A stretch of 41,613 nucleotides of DNA from a virus, in the IMG/VR virus record IMGVR_UViG_3300021407_000025, positions 1 through 41,613 of that record; one strand, given 5' to 3'. A program made the position numbers and the translations under genes. Numbering within the stretch: position 1 is the stretch's first letter; each line of letters begins with the position of its first letter. This document shows, one piece after another, positions 8,014 through 17,286 of this stretch. The notes below the pieces were generated by a model. The model was not told where the DNA came from. It did no database searches and saw nothing but the letters and a program-made list of their open reading frames with translations.

Positions 8014-8357
8014 CCAGCCCCAACGGCGACAGCAGCATATTCAACCTGGAGGCCGCGGCTGCGGCCGAGGGCGAGGCTGCGCCGTTCCCGTTCATCTACA
8101 AGGGCACGCACTACGAGCTTCCCGCGATGTCCGGCTGGCCGATGACCACGATCCGCAAGGTGGCGACCGGCGACCTGGAAGCCGCGCTCGGCGCGCTGAT
8201 CGGCCCGGAGACCTATGAGCAGCTCTGCGCGGACGGGCTGACGCTCGGCGAGATGAAGGCGCTGTTCGCGGCGGCCGGGGCGACGGGCGGGCTGGCGAGC
8301 CTCCCAAATTCCAGGCCGCGTGCGCGGCGCGATTCAACCCGGACATCGAGGCGGTAA
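8010..8357 (+). CDS. Tail assembly chaperone, short (G-type) product
   Basis: The 115-residue product is translated without frameshift. It has the usual start (phage chaperone N-terminus with FPFIYKGTHYELPAMSGWPM) and the segment AALGALIGPETYEQLCADGL. The slippery heptamer CCCAAAT lies at 8303-8309 in the required X XXY YYZ phase; ribosomes that do not slip continue to the stop at 8357 through an arginine-rich tail (NSRPRARRDSTRTSRR) that looks like out-of-frame sequence. It overlaps the major tail gene by 4 bases. Confidence 0.85.
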   Translation: MTSPNGDSSIFNLEAAAAAEGEAAPFPFIYKGTHYELPAMSGWPMTTIRKVATGDLEAALGALIGPETYEQLCADGLTLGEMKALFAAAGATGGLASLPNSRPRARRDSTRTSRR

Positions 8358-8935
8358 TGCTCGCGGCGTACGGGGTCGACGTGCTCGACCCCGGCGTGTC
8401 GACGCGCCGCGTCGCGGTGCTGCTCGACCGGCTGCCCCCGTACGCGCTGCGGGCCGGTGACCCGTGGTCGACCGAGTCCGAGCTGCTCGCCGTGCTCATC
8501 GACCAGGTGGCCGCGCTGACGTGGGTCACGATGAAGGCCCACGGCGCCAAGAACGTCGCCAAGCCCAAGCCGGTGCCCCGGCCGGGGACCTACGCGCAAT
8601 CCGCGCGTAATCCATCGCCGCAGGCCAGCGGCGCGGGCAGGGCGGGGTCGTGGGGCGACGCCGCGGCGATGCTCGGCGGGATGCCGGGCGTGCGGGTGAG
8701 CGATGGCCGCTTACACCTACGGGTCGCTGACCGTCCCGGTCACCGCCGACACCCGCGACCTGAAGTCGGTCATCGCCAGGGATGCGAGCGAGGCCGGGCA
8801 CCAGGCCGCGGGCTCCATCAGCCAGTCGATGACCGCCGGGCTGAAGGCGGTCGGCGGGCTCGGCGCCGCGGTGGGCAAGAGCGTTGCGACCGGCATCGCC
8901 GGGGCCACCGTCGCCGCGACCGCGTTCGGCGTTGA
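8010..8935 (+). CDS. Tail assembly chaperone, -1 frameshift (GT-type) product
   Basis: A -1 shift at CCCAAAT (8303-8309) lets ribosomes leave the first frame and continue as PKFQAACAARFNPDIEAVML..., giving about 308 residues (8010-8309, then 8309-8935). This is the conserved siphovirus G/GT arrangement between major tail protein and tape measure. The second-frame segment VLLDRLPPYALRAGDPWSTE, ELLAVLIDQVAALTWVTMKA looks like genuine chaperone sequence. Oddly, this frame stays open for 233 bases inside the tape measure gene, where the predicted tail is Arg/Gly/His-rich; a stop near the tape measure start would be usual. The true end may be as written, or sequence error may hide a stop. Confidence 0.8.
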
Positions 8936-11264
8936 AGCCTTCAAGACCGCGGCGCGGGCCGGGGAGATGGACGCCTCGCTGCGGGCGCTCGCCAAGGCGA
9001 ACAACATCAGCTACGACGCGATGCAGCAGTCGGTCTCCGCTGTCCGCAAGCAGGGCATCGAGGCCGGGGTGGCTCAGGGCCTCGTCGCGCAGTTCGCCCG
9101 TAACCAGCTCGACCTGTCCAAGAGCACCGACCTCGCGCGGGTCGCGCAGGACGCCGCGGTCATCAGCGGCAAGAACTCCACGGAGGTCCTCGACGCGCTG
9201 GTCCACGGCATCACCACCCAGAACTCGGCGGTGCTGCGGAACGCCGGGCTCAACGTCCAGGCCGGGCAGGCGGTCGCCCAGTACGCGAAGTCGCTCGGCA
9301 AGACGGTCGCTGAGCTGACCGACGCCGAGCGGGCTCAGGCCGTGCTCAATGCGGTGCTGGAGTCGGGCAAGGGCGTCGCGGGCGCCTACGCCTCCGCGAT
9401 GGAGGAGCCGGGCAAGGTGCTGCGGTCCTTCCCCCGGATCGTGGACGACATCAAGCTGAGCGTCGGCCAGGGGCTCGTGCAGGCGTTCGGCCCGATGATC
9501 CTCCAGGCGTACGACCTCGCCAAGGCGCTGTCGGCGGCGCTGGCGCCCGGCGGCCAGCTCGCCCCCATCTTCGACGCGATCGGCGTCGCGGTGGGCAAGC
9601 TCGTCGCGCCGCTGTCCGGCATGATCGCCAAGTGGACCGAGTGGATCAACAACCTGAAGCCCGAGCAGGTGCAGCGGGTGGTCGACCTGCTGCACCGCTT
9701 CGGCCCGGCCGCGATAGCCGGGGCCGCCGGGCTGACCGCGCTCGTCGCGCCGGGGCTGCTCGGCCAGATACCGATCCTCGGCGGGCTGCTGACTAACCTC
9801 CTCGGCCCGGTGAAGCTCGTCGCGGGCGGGCTCGGCTCAGTCGGCCAGGCCGCCCTCCACAGCATCCCCGCCCTGTCGTCGGTGGTGCCCGCCGCGGGCG
9901 GCGTGGGCGCCGCGCTCGGCGCCGCAGCGCTGCCCATCGCCGCGGTCGTCGCCGGGTTCGCTGCCCTGATGATCGCCAGCTCCGATTTCCGCGAGGCCGT
10001 GTTCGCGCTGGGCCGCGGGCTGCTCGACTTCCTGATGCCCATCCTCAAAGGGCTCTGGGAGGGGGCGCTGAAGCCGGTACTCATGGGGCTCTGGGACATC
10101 GTACGGGCCATCGGTGACGCCCTGGCGCCCGTGATCAAGGAGCTTTCCAAGCTGCTCAAACCGCTCGGCGAGCTGTTCGGCGAGGTGGCAGGCGGCGGCG
10201 CCGGGGAGGGCGGCGTCTCCGGGCTCGGCGCCGCGATCAACATCGTCGTCCCGATCATCGTCGGGCTGATCAAGGTGATCGGGTTCGTGCTGGAGGTGCT
10301 GGTCAAGATCATCGTGCCCATCGCTGAGGTAGCGATCAAGCTGCTCTCCTGGGTGCAGGCCATTTCCAACGTGATGAACCCGCTGAAGGCGCTAGGCGGG
10401 GCGATTGAGTGGCTCATCGGGATCGTGAAATCGCTGTGGCACTGGATCACCGGCAACAGCCCCGGACTGATACCCGCCTTCGGTGCGCTCGGCCAGGCCG
10501 CGATGGCGGTCGCCGGGATGCTCGGCGGCGCCGTGTCCGGCGCGTTCTCCGCGCTGGCCGGGGTGGTGCAGTCCGCGCACGGCGCGATGACCTCGGCGGT
10601 GTCCGGCGCCTGGTCGCAGATGAAGTCCGTGACCAGCGCGGGCATCTCGCAGATGTCGAGCGCCGTGTCCTCCGGGTTCAGCGGCATGGTCGGGATGGCC
10701 CGGTCGGCGGGCAGCTCGATGGTCGAGGGGCTGAAGTCCGGGCTGTCCGCGGCCCGCGGGCTCGGCGGCTGGATCAGCTCGAACGTGACCGGCCCGGTTA
10801 CCTCGATGATCAAGGGCGGGCTGGGCATCGGCTCGCCGTCCACCATCACGATCTACTTCGGCGAGGAGATGGTGGAGGGGCTGAAGCGCGGGCTCCAGAC
10901 CGCAAAGCAGCACCTCGGCTGGATACGGGCCAACGTGTGCGACCCGATCATCGGCGCCCTCAAGGGCGCGTTCGGGATCGGCTCGCCGTCACGGGTCACG
11001 ATGGGCATCGGCGAGGACCTGGCCGCCGGGCTGGAGGAGGGCTGGTCGCACGCCGCGGGCGCCCTGGAGATTCCCGGCTTCGGCGGCGGCCCCGCGATCG
11101 GCTCGCCGCTGGCGGGCGGCGGGCTGTCCGCGGCGGCGGGCGGGATGACCGGCGCCGGGGGCGCCACCATCAACGTCTACCCGCAGGCAGGCCAGGATGA
11201 GCGCGAGATAGCCGCGCTGGTCTCCCGCGAGCTGGCATGGGCGACGGCTGGAGGTCTCGGATGA
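8703..11264 (+). CDS. Tape measure protein
   Basis: The 853-residue protein is the longest gene and follows the chaperones. It begins MAAYTYGSLTVPVTADTRDL, a typical tape measure opening, with Ala/Gly-rich helices, hydrophobic segments (for example INIVVPIIVGLIKVIGFVLE) and repeated motifs near the C-terminus: IGSPSTITIYFGEEMVEGLK and IGSPSRVTMGIGEDLAAGLE are two copies of one pattern. From the rule of about 1.5 Angstrom of tail per residue, a tail of roughly 130 nm is expected. No lysozyme or peptidase domain was noticed. Confidence 0.92.
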   Translation: MAAYTYGSLTVPVTADTRDLKSVIARDASEAGHQAAGSISQSMTAGLKAVGGLGAAVGKSVATGIAGATVAATAFGVEAFKTAARAGEMDASLRALAKANNISYDAMQQSVSAVRKQGIEAGVAQGLVAQFARNQLDLSKSTDLARVAQDAAVISGKNSTEVLDALVHGITTQNSAVLRNAGLNVQAGQAVAQYAKSLGKTVAELTDAERAQAVLNAVLESGKGVAGAYASAMEEPGKVLRSFPRIVDDIKLSVGQGLVQAFGPMILQAYDLAKALSAALAPGGQLAPIFDAIGVAVGKLVAPLSGMIAKWTEWINNLKPEQVQRVVDLLHRFGPAAIAGAAGLTALVAPGLLGQIPILGGLLTNLLGPVKLVAGGLGSVGQAALHSIPALSSVVPAAGGVGAALGAAALPIAAVVAGFAALMIASSDFREAVFALGRGLLDFLMPILKGLWEGALKPVLMGLWDIVRAIGDALAPVIKELSKLLKPLGELFGEVAGGGAGEGGVSGLGAAINIVVPIIVGLIKVIGFVLEVLVKIIVPIAEVAIKLLSWVQAISNVMNPLKALGGAIEWLIGIVKSLWHWITGNSPGLIPAFGALGQAAMAVAGMLGGAVSGAFSALAGVVQSAHGAMTSAVSGAWSQMKSVTSAGISQMSSAVSSGFSGMVGMARSAGSSMVEGLKSGLSAARGLGGWISSNVTGPVTSMIKGGLGIGSPSTITIYFGEEMVEGLKRGLQTAKQHLGWIRANVCDPIIGALKGAFGIGSPSRVTMGIGEDLAAGLEEGWSHAAGALEIPGFGGGPAIGSPLAGGGLSAAAGGMTGAGGATINVYPQAGQDEREIAALVSRELAWATAGGLG

Positions 11265-12187
11265 CAACCCCGACGCTTCGCAGGTACGACCGCACGTTCG
11301 ACTGGGGGTACCTGGACACCGGCCCGCTCCCGTCGCCGGGCCGCGGCCTGATCCCGGTCGTGCTCGACGGCCTGTGGCTCAACACGGGTGACACCGACAG
11401 CGGGCTGTGCGCGGTCGTGACCAGCGTCGAGGGCTGGCTGGACTCGCCGCCCGCCAACGGCAACGACGTAGCGCGGACCATCAGCGACGGCGCCGCGTGG
11501 GGGCCGAAGGTGCTCGGCGCGCGGACGGTCGTCATCCACGGCGCCGCGGTGGGGCCGCGGGAGGAGCTGGCCAGGTTCCGCGCGCAGCTCGCCGCCCGCG
11601 CCGCGTACCGCGATCCGGTGCTGCTGGCGATCGGCACGATGGACGGCGAGACGGTGCAGACCGCCGACGTGCGCGCCGGGACCGACAGCTACCGGCACCA
11701 GCCCCTCGGCTCGGCCGGCTTCCGGTGGCAGCTCACCCTGACCGCGGCTGACCCGGCGCTCTATGACGGCACCTGGCAGGCCGCCCGGCTGACGAACCTC
11801 ACCGAGGGCGAGATCACCGGCCGGTCCTACCCGCGCGAGTTCCCCTGGCGGTACGCCGGGAGCTACGTCCCGAACTCCGCGGTGCTCCGCAACGGGGGCA
11901 ACCACGACGCCCCGGTCTACGCGCTGTACGAGGGCGACCTGTCGCAGACGACGCTGAGCGACGGGCACGGCGGGATCATCCGGCTCGCCGGGCTGGACGC
12001 CGGGGTGACGATCCTCGTCTCCACGGCCACCCTCACCGCGGAGGCGCCCGGCGGGCTGTCGCGCGCCTCGTACATCCTGCCCGGCTCCCGGCCCATGCTG
12101 CTGCCCCCGGCCAGCTCGGGCCGCTGGTACCTCCGCGGGACCGGCCGCGGCTCAGTGTCGCTCGGCTGGCGGTCAGCATGGGTGTAG
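11261..12187 (+). CDS. Distal tail protein (Dit-like)
   Basis: The 308-residue protein starts at ATG 11261 in an ATGA overlap with the tape measure stop, and is in the distal tail position. It is beta-rich: an N-terminal barrel-like half (FDWGYLDTGPLPSPGRGLIP, VVTSVEGWLDSPPANGNDVA) and a C-terminal galectin-like half (SYVPNSAVLRNGGNHDAPVY followed by GGIIRLAGLDAGVTILVSTA) as in actinophage Dit proteins that form the hub between tube and baseplate. Confidence 0.8.
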   Translation: MTTPTLRRYDRTFDWGYLDTGPLPSPGRGLIPVVLDGLWLNTGDTDSGLCAVVTSVEGWLDSPPANGNDVARTISDGAAWGPKVLGARTVVIHGAAVGPREELARFRAQLAARAAYRDPVLLAIGTMDGETVQTADVRAGTDSYRHQPLGSAGFRWQLTLTAADPALYDGTWQAARLTNLTEGEITGRSYPREFPWRYAGSYVPNSAVLRNGGNHDAPVYALYEGDLSQTTLSDGHGGIIRLAGLDAGVTILVSTATLTAEAPGGLSRASYILPGSRPMLLPPASSGRWYLRGTGRGSVSLGWRSAWV

Positions 12188-13422
12188 GACCGGGAGGCCC
12201 GGTCGGGCTGCCGCTGGCGCTGGAGCCCCGGCCGACCATCCCGCTGCCCGGCCAGTGGACATTCTGGGCGGACACGATGGTCGGCGCTCGCGCGCTCGGC
12301 AACGTGGACGTGTCGAGCTTCTACTGCGTGCGGCGGCTGTCGGCCTTCGGGCACGGCAACGTGACGGTGAACCTGCCCTCCGGGCTGGACACCCAGCGGA
12401 TGCTCACGCTGTGGTCCTGGCGGCTGTGGGCGTTCTACGACGGCGAGCCCTATTGGTGCGGGGTGCCAACCGGCGTCGCTGACCAGGACGGCTCCGCGCA
12501 CGTGCAGTTCACCCTGATCGAGCTACCGGGCTACCTCACCCGGCGCCAATGGGACTACTACCCCGACCGGCGCTATCCCCCCGTGCAGGGCCAGCCCCTC
12601 GTTGAGCAGACCGTGATCGCCCGCGACATCGCGGAGCCGGTCGAGGAGGTGGGGGTGCGGATCGTGACCGAGCCCGGTTTCGGGTATGGCCGCGAGCGGC
12701 GGTATGAGTACCTGGAGGGCGGCTCGCGCGGCCAGCTCTTGATCAACCTGGCCGGGGTGCTCCAAGGCCCGGAGTTCCGCGCCGAGTACCGGATGACCCC
12801 GGCGGGCCGCCCGGAATGCACGCTGCGGATCGCCTACCCGCGCGTCGGGTCGGATGTCTCCGGGCTCGGCCTGTCGGTGCCCGGCGCGGTGGTCGGCTAC
12901 CGGGCGCAGTGGGACAGCGACCAGCTCCGCACGAGGACGTTCGCGGTCGGGGACCTGCCCCACGACGCGGGCGAGGATGCCGTGCGGCCGGTGGTCGTCG
13001 CTGACCTGCCGAACGCTGAGCTGCCCCGGCTCGATGCGATAGACGACTGGCCCGGCACCATCCTGGAGTCGACGCTGCGGGAGCGCGCCACCACCGCCGC
13101 GCAAATCCAGTCGGTGCCCGGCCAGCAGATCAGCGGCTCGCCGCCCGAGTCGTTCCCGCCGATCACCAGCTACGGGCCGGGCGACACGGTGACCATCACC
13201 GCGATTACGCCGCTGGTCCCGCAGGGCACCGAGTTCGCCGGGCGGCTCCTCCAGGTCGAGGTCAACGCCGCGACCGGCGTGGCCACCTGGACCCTCGCCC
13301 TGACCAACCCGCCGCAAAGGCTCCGCGAGTCGCTCGCGGGCGGCCTGGTCCGGCTAGACACCGCCACGTCCGACGCTTTCCGCAGCGGCGGGCTCAGGAT
13401 CGTATCGGGAGGCCCGAGATGA
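12178..13422 (+). CDS. Minor tail hub protein (ReqiPepy6 Gp37-like)
   Basis: The 414-residue protein follows the distal tail gene (10-base overlap) where the tail hub or Tal protein is encoded. Segments such as LTLWSWRLWAFYDGEPYWCG, LPGYLTRRQWDYYPDRRYPP and WDSDQLRTRTFAVGD match the general pattern of the siphovirus Gp37-like hub family, which shares the gp27-like fold. The C-terminal part (GDTVTITAITPLVPQGTEFA, GRLLQVEVNAATGVATWTLA) is a beta-domain. No protease or lysin motif is visible. Confidence 0.7.
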   Translation: MGVGPGGPVGLPLALEPRPTIPLPGQWTFWADTMVGARALGNVDVSSFYCVRRLSAFGHGNVTVNLPSGLDTQRMLTLWSWRLWAFYDGEPYWCGVPTGVADQDGSAHVQFTLIELPGYLTRRQWDYYPDRRYPPVQGQPLVEQTVIARDIAEPVEEVGVRIVTEPGFGYGRERRYEYLEGGSRGQLLINLAGVLQGPEFRAEYRMTPAGRPECTLRIAYPRVGSDVSGLGLSVPGAVVGYRAQWDSDQLRTRTFAVGDLPHDAGEDAVRPVVVADLPNAELPRLDAIDDWPGTILESTLRERATTAAQIQSVPGQQISGSPPESFPPITSYGPGDTVTITAITPLVPQGTEFAGRLLQVEVNAATGVATWTLALTNPPQRLRESLAGGLVRLDTATSDAFRSGGLRIVSGGPR

Positions 13423-14324
13423 CAACACCGCCGCCGCCGGTCGGCAAGCTCGTATGGGCGCAGGCCGAGACCTACGACGCGGTAGACGACCGCACCCTGA
13501 TCCGCGCGCTGGCCAGGGACCGGCTCGGCACGCTGGCCGCGGTCGACGCCGTGGCCGGGTCGGGGCTCCAGGTGATCCTCCGCGGCGGCTGGGTCGCTGT
13601 CGCATCATGCGACGACGCGACCAGCGCGGTCGTCGGGAGCCGCGAGGATCACGTGGTCATGGCGAACGCCGGACCCGCCTCGGGCAGCCGCGAGGACTGG
13701 CTGTGGTGCGAGACCCACCCCGACGAGGGGACGTGGGAGCTGAAGATCCTCCCGGCCGGTCAGGCGGCGCTGCTGCCCGGCATCCAGATCGCGGTGATCA
13801 CCGTCCCGCAAGGCGCCAACCTGGCCTCGCAGATGACGATCGTCCCGACGATCGCTGAGCTGGACCGGCGGCTGCTGTCGTGGACCGCGCGGAGCTACGA
13901 GATCGGCCAGGGCGGGTGGAACTACCAGAACTACGGTCAGGCGGCGCCGCTCGCCGTCGATAGCTACCCGTGCGTGATGCGGCCCGGCCAGTGGTACCGG
14001 ATCAAGTTCGTGATGCTCGGCCCCGACGTGGTGTCCGGCCCGAGCCGCGTCCACGCGATCGGGGTCGGCTGGCGGGTGGCCGGGCAGGTCCCCGGTCAGT
14101 CGGTGATGGCCAAGGCTCACGCTTGCAGCTACCCGCCGAACCCGCCGACCGAGTCTCAGCCCAATTGGCAGATGTGCGAGTGGACGTTCCGCTACACGGG
14201 CGCCCCGGTCTCGCGGGTCTTCGATGGCCGCTACTGGATCATCGGCAACGGGCTGTTCCGCATGTGCAACCTCGCCAACGTCGGGGACCACGCCGTGCTC
14301 ACGGTTGAGGACGTGGGGTCGTGA
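13419..14324 (+). CDS. Minor tail protein, paralogue of the next gene's N-terminus
   Basis: The 301-residue protein has an N-terminal domain of about 140 residues ([20 protein letters not shown] through [10 protein letters not shown]) that matches the N-terminus of the gene at 14321 ([20 protein letters not shown] through [10 protein letters not shown]). Its C-terminal half ([40 protein letters not shown]) looks like a globular receptor- or baseplate-binding beta-domain. Together the two genes suggest a duplicated attachment module carrying two different tips. ATGA overlaps link it to both neighbours. Confidence 0.65.
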   Translation: MTTPPPPVGKLVWAQAETYDAVDDRTLIRALARDRLGTLAAVDAVAGSGLQVILRGGWVAVASCDDATSAVVGSREDHVVMANAGPASGSREDWLWCETHPDEGTWELKILPAGQAALLPGIQIAVITVPQGANLASQMTIVPTIAELDRRLLSWTARSYEIGQGGWNYQNYGQAAPLAVDSYPCVMRPGQWYRIKFVMLGPDVVSGPSRVHAIGVGWRVAGQVPGQSVMAKAHACSYPPNPPTESQPNWQMCEWTFRYTGAPVSRVFDGRYWIIGNGLFRMCNLANVGDHAVLTVEDVGS

Positions 14325-15541
14325 CGACGCCTCACCTGGTCCGGTGGGGGCAGGCGGGCCGCTACTCGGCGTGGGATGACCGGCAGGTCATCACGGCGCT
14401 GGCGGGCGGCCGATCCGCGGTGGTCCGCGCGGTGCAGCTCACCCCGGCGGCGGGGCTGGCCGTGGACGTGTCGGCTGACTGGCTGGCGCTCGCTGACTGC
14501 GGCGACGGCACGGTGGCGGTGCTTACCTCGCCGGTCGGGGCGAGGGTGACGGTGCAGCCGGGCGACGACGACGCCGACCGCGACGAGGAGCTGTGGGCGG
14601 TCATCACCGACCCGGAGACGGCGACCTATGCCTTCCGGGTGCTGGCGCCCGGCGGCGGCCAGGCCGGGGTGAGGCTGGCGACGATCACCGTCCCGGCCGG
14701 GGCTGACTCCAGCGGCGACCTGGTACTGACCCCCCGCGATCCTGACTTCGGCGGCGGCGGCAGCGGGCCACCGGGACCGCCGGGGCCGCAGGGACCGACC
14801 GGGCCGCAGGGACCGCCCGGACCCCCGGACGGGCCGCCCGGCCCGGAGGGGCCACCTGGACCGGCGGGGCCACCCGGCGCGGAGGGGCCGCCCGGCCGTG
14901 AGGGCGACATAGGGCCGCCCGGCGCGGGAGGGCCGCCCGGCGGACCCGGCCCGGCAGGCGACCCCGGCCCGGCAGGCGACCCCGGCCCGGCAGGACCGGC
15001 GGGAGCGGAAGGGCAGTCGACGCTGATCGTCGGCGGGTTCGGCCACCAGCGGACCCCCGCGGAGCTGCCCCCAAACGGGTTCATCGAGGCTGGCTGGGAC
15101 GGGCCGGGCCGCCCCGCGCAGGACATCCAGGTGGAGCCCGGCTGGGCGCTCGTGTGGGACAGCGGCCAGGGCGGCGGCGTAGTCCCCGAGCTGGGCATCG
15201 GCCCGTGGCAGGCGCTCGTGACACCGCCCGGCCCGCTGCCCGCGACCCGGTTCCGGTACCGGCTGATCGGGTTCCTGAATTGCGTCCAGGTCGATTTCCT
15301 CGTCCACGCCAACACATCCGGGGGGCCGTACAACTTCGGGGCGATGGCGGCCGACTGTCACGTCGGCCAGCCGAACGGCCAGCCGCGCTTCTACTCCCTC
15401 CAGGGCAGCACGGCGACGCCCGCCTCCGGGGTGGCGCTCACGCGGGTCCAGTTCGGCCCCAACGGGGCGGTGACCCTGTGGACCTCATTTACCGGCGGGG
15501 GCGGCGTGAGCTGCCTCAACGCGCTGATCCCGAGAGACTGA
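14321..15541 (+). CDS. Collagen-like tail fibre protein
   Basis: A 406-residue protein with an N-terminal attachment domain shared with the preceding gene (residues about 1-135), a collagen block of Gly-X-Y triplets (about 148-230, [15 protein letters not shown] and onward, ending in tandem [16 protein letters not shown]), and a C-terminal beta-domain ([20 protein letters not shown]). Right after the collagen block lies a module of about 50 residues with [16 protein letters not shown] that recurs in the gene at 18257. Collagen repeats probably trimerise the fibre; the C-terminus probably contacts the host. Confidence 0.8.
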   Translation: MTTPHLVRWGQAGRYSAWDDRQVITALAGGRSAVVRAVQLTPAAGLAVDVSADWLALADCGDGTVAVLTSPVGARVTVQPGDDDADRDEELWAVITDPETATYAFRVLAPGGGQAGVRLATITVPAGADSSGDLVLTPRDPDFGGGGSGPPGPPGPQGPTGPQGPPGPPDGPPGPEGPPGPAGPPGAEGPPGREGDIGPPGAGGPPGGPGPAGDPGPAGDPGPAGPAGAEGQSTLIVGGFGHQRTPAELPPNGFIEAGWDGPGRPAQDIQVEPGWALVWDSGQGGGVVPELGIGPWQALVTPPGPLPATRFRYRLIGFLNCVQVDFLVHANTSGGPYNFGAMAADCHVGQPNGQPRFYSLQGSTATPASGVALTRVQFGPNGAVTLWTSFTGGGGVSCLNALIPRD

Positions 15542-15551
15542 GGAGGCGCCA

Positions 15552-16352
15552 ATGTCTGAGCCGCCGCGTGACGGGTCGCTGTGGGTGTACGCCCCGGAAG
15601 GCCCCGGCGACCCGTGGCTGAACCCCGGCGTGGTCCAGGGGCCGCCCGGCAACCAAGGCCCGGAAGGGCCGCAGGGACCGCCGGGACCGCAAGGCCCGGC
15701 GGGGCCGACCGGTGAGACGGTGCTGTCGGTTTACAACGACACCGACTGGCAATTCACGCTCGCGCAGGCCATGACCTCCACCGCGCTGTATGAGTTCACC
15801 CCGACGTGGGTCATCCCGGCCGGGTGGCTGATACGCGGCTCGGTGTTCGAGATCAACACCCACGGGCACGGCCAGGTCGGCGACCCGCTCGGGGCCGCGC
15901 CGCATATGGCGATGGCGCTCCAGCTCAACGTCACGCGGAATCTCTGTCTCGCTGACCTGAGCTGGCAGGACATGTTCGCGAACCGGGGGCTCGCCATCGC
16001 TGCGCACGCCTACTACTCGGTCATCAGCCCGACACAGGTCCGGTGCTGGCAGGAGGTCATCGTCGGGCCGACGCTCACCGGCGGCGGCGGCGGCGCCAAC
16101 CAGCCGAACCGGGGCGGCAACTCGTGGGGGTTCACCACCCAAAACATCGTCACCACCGTCACGCCGGGCGCTGACATGTCGATCGCGATCCTCGGCCGGT
16201 GGATTCCCAACCAGCCAAACCAGACGATCACCTTCTACGGGTCGCGGCTGTTCCGCTATCAGGCGACGCCGATGTCGGAGCGTGGTGGCACGCTGTATGG
16301 CAGGAGGCGGGGTCAGCCCGTGATCCTGGACGCTGAGAGGAGCACCCAATGA
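15552..16352 (+). CDS. Collagen-like minor tail / tip protein
   Basis: The 266-residue protein has a short N-terminus (SEPPRDGSLWVYAPEGPGDP), a brief collagen block (about residues 33-57, GPPGNQGPEGPQGPPG), then a beta-rich domain (VYNDTDWQFTLAQAMTSTAL, SVFEINTHGHGQVGDPLGAA, ITFYGSRLFRYQATPMSERG). It has a clear ribosome site (GAGGAG). It is probably part of the fibre or baseplate complex. Confidence 0.7.
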   Translation: MSEPPRDGSLWVYAPEGPGDPWLNPGVVQGPPGNQGPEGPQGPPGPQGPAGPTGETVLSVYNDTDWQFTLAQAMTSTALYEFTPTWVIPAGWLIRGSVFEINTHGHGQVGDPLGAAPHMAMALQLNVTRNLCLADLSWQDMFANRGLAIAAHAYYSVISPTQVRCWQEVIVGPTLTGGGGGANQPNRGGNSWGFTTQNIVTTVTPGADMSIAILGRWIPNQPNQTITFYGSRLFRYQATPMSERGGTLYGRRRGQPVILDAERSTQ

Positions 16353-16471
16353 CCGCAACCCAGACCGGCCCCGACGAGCCCGCGGACGGCGAGACGCACG
16401 ACGAGGGCATGGGCGCCGACCCGCTGGCTCACGATGAGCCGGTGGACGACGAGGCAGGAGGCGACACCTGA
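16349..16471 (+). CDS. Small acidic protein, 40 residues
   Basis: An ATG at 16349 overlaps the preceding stop (ATGA), and the stop at 16469-16471 overlaps the endolysin ATG (TGATG). The peptide is strongly acidic (many Asp/Glu; GPDEPADGETHDEG) with no hydrophobic segment. The two overlaps, with codon usage like the neighbours, support translation. Function unknown; it may exist mainly to couple endolysin translation. Confidence 0.55.
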   Translation: MTATQTGPDEPADGETHDEGMGADPLAHDEPVDDEAGGDT

Positions 16472-17235
16472 TGGCCCGCTTCGCGTGCGCGACCTGGCGG
16501 CCGATCAGCAACAACATCGGCGGCGGCGTGTCCGGCTACCTCGGCGCGGTGCTGCACCACCAGGGCGGGAACGGCTCGCTCTACGGGTGGTTCAACAACC
16601 CCTCGGCGAAGGTGTCGGCCCACTTCTGGATCAGCAAGGGCGGCCTCATCGAGCAGTACATCGACACGAGCCGCGTCGCGTGGCACGGGATCAGCCTCAA
16701 CAGCCGGTACGTCGGCGTCGAGACTGAGGGCTGCGCGCCGAACAACCCCGGCGAGCCGCTCACCGAGGCGCAGGTGGCGGCCTTCGCGCGGCTGTACGCC
16801 GAGGGCGCCCGCGTCCACGGGTGGGCGAACGCGCTCGCCAACGCTGACGGGCAGCGCGGCCTCGGGTATCACCGGATGGCGGTCAACACGGCGTGCCCGA
16901 ACGACGCGCGTCTCAGGATGAGACCTGAGATTCTCAAGCGCGCGTTCGGCGGTGCGGCGACCCCGACCCCGCCGCCGTCCGGCGGTGGCGGCGGCCAGGC
17001 GGCGCCGAAGCTGAGCGTCGACTACTTCGGCCGGACCCGCAACTCTACGGTCCCCGACGTGCGGACCTGGCAGGCCAAGATGCGTGACCGCGGCTGGAGC
17101 ATCAGCGTTGACCAGCAGTTCGGCCCGGCGAGCGAGGACGTGTGCCGGAAGTTCCAGCGCGAGAAGGGGCTGGTCGCGGACGGGCTGGTCGGCCCGCAGA
17201 CCTGGAGCATGACCTGGAGCGCTCCGGTCACCTAA
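16471..17235 (+). CDS. Endolysin: N-acetylmuramoyl-L-alanine amidase with peptidoglycan-binding domain
   Basis: The 254-residue lysin has an Amidase_2-type domain (residues about 5-155): the metal ligands are H29 or H30 in AVLHHQ, H134 in GYHR, and C142 in NTACP. A Pro/Gly linker (about 165-178) leads to a peptidoglycan-binding domain (about 182-250, DVRTWQAKMRDRGWSI, KFQREKGLVADGLVGPQTW). It would cut the bond between muramic acid and the stem peptide in the host wall. It has no signal peptide, so it needs a holin; the membrane protein at 19921 is the candidate. Confidence 0.92.
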   Translation: MARFACATWRPISNNIGGGVSGYLGAVLHHQGGNGSLYGWFNNPSAKVSAHFWISKGGLIEQYIDTSRVAWHGISLNSRYVGVETEGCAPNNPGEPLTEAQVAAFARLYAEGARVHGWANALANADGQRGLGYHRMAVNTACPNDARLRMRPEILKRAFGGAATPTPPPSGGGGGQAAPKLSVDYFGRTRNSTVPDVRTWQAKMRDRGWSISVDQQFGPASEDVCRKFQREKGLVADGLVGPQTWSMTWSAPVT

Positions 17236-17238
17236 GCC

Positions 17239-17260
17239 ACCTGGCCGCAAAGGGCCAGGT
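17239..17260 (+). terminator. Hairpin after the endolysin gene
   Basis: ACCTGGCC (17239-17246) pairs perfectly with GGCCAGGT (17253-17260) around a GCAAAG loop, right after the endolysin stop. No T-run follows. It may be an attenuator, an mRNA stabiliser or a weak terminator between the lysin and the following fibre genes. Confidence 0.45.
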
Positions 17261-17286
17261 CAAACCTCCCAGGAAGGGGAGACATC

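Noticed and set aside
9386-10849. Long minus-strand open frame antisense to the tape measure gene
   Set aside because: Low-complexity Ser/Pro/Ala/Thr product that mirrors the tape measure codon bias; no ribosome site or operon context.
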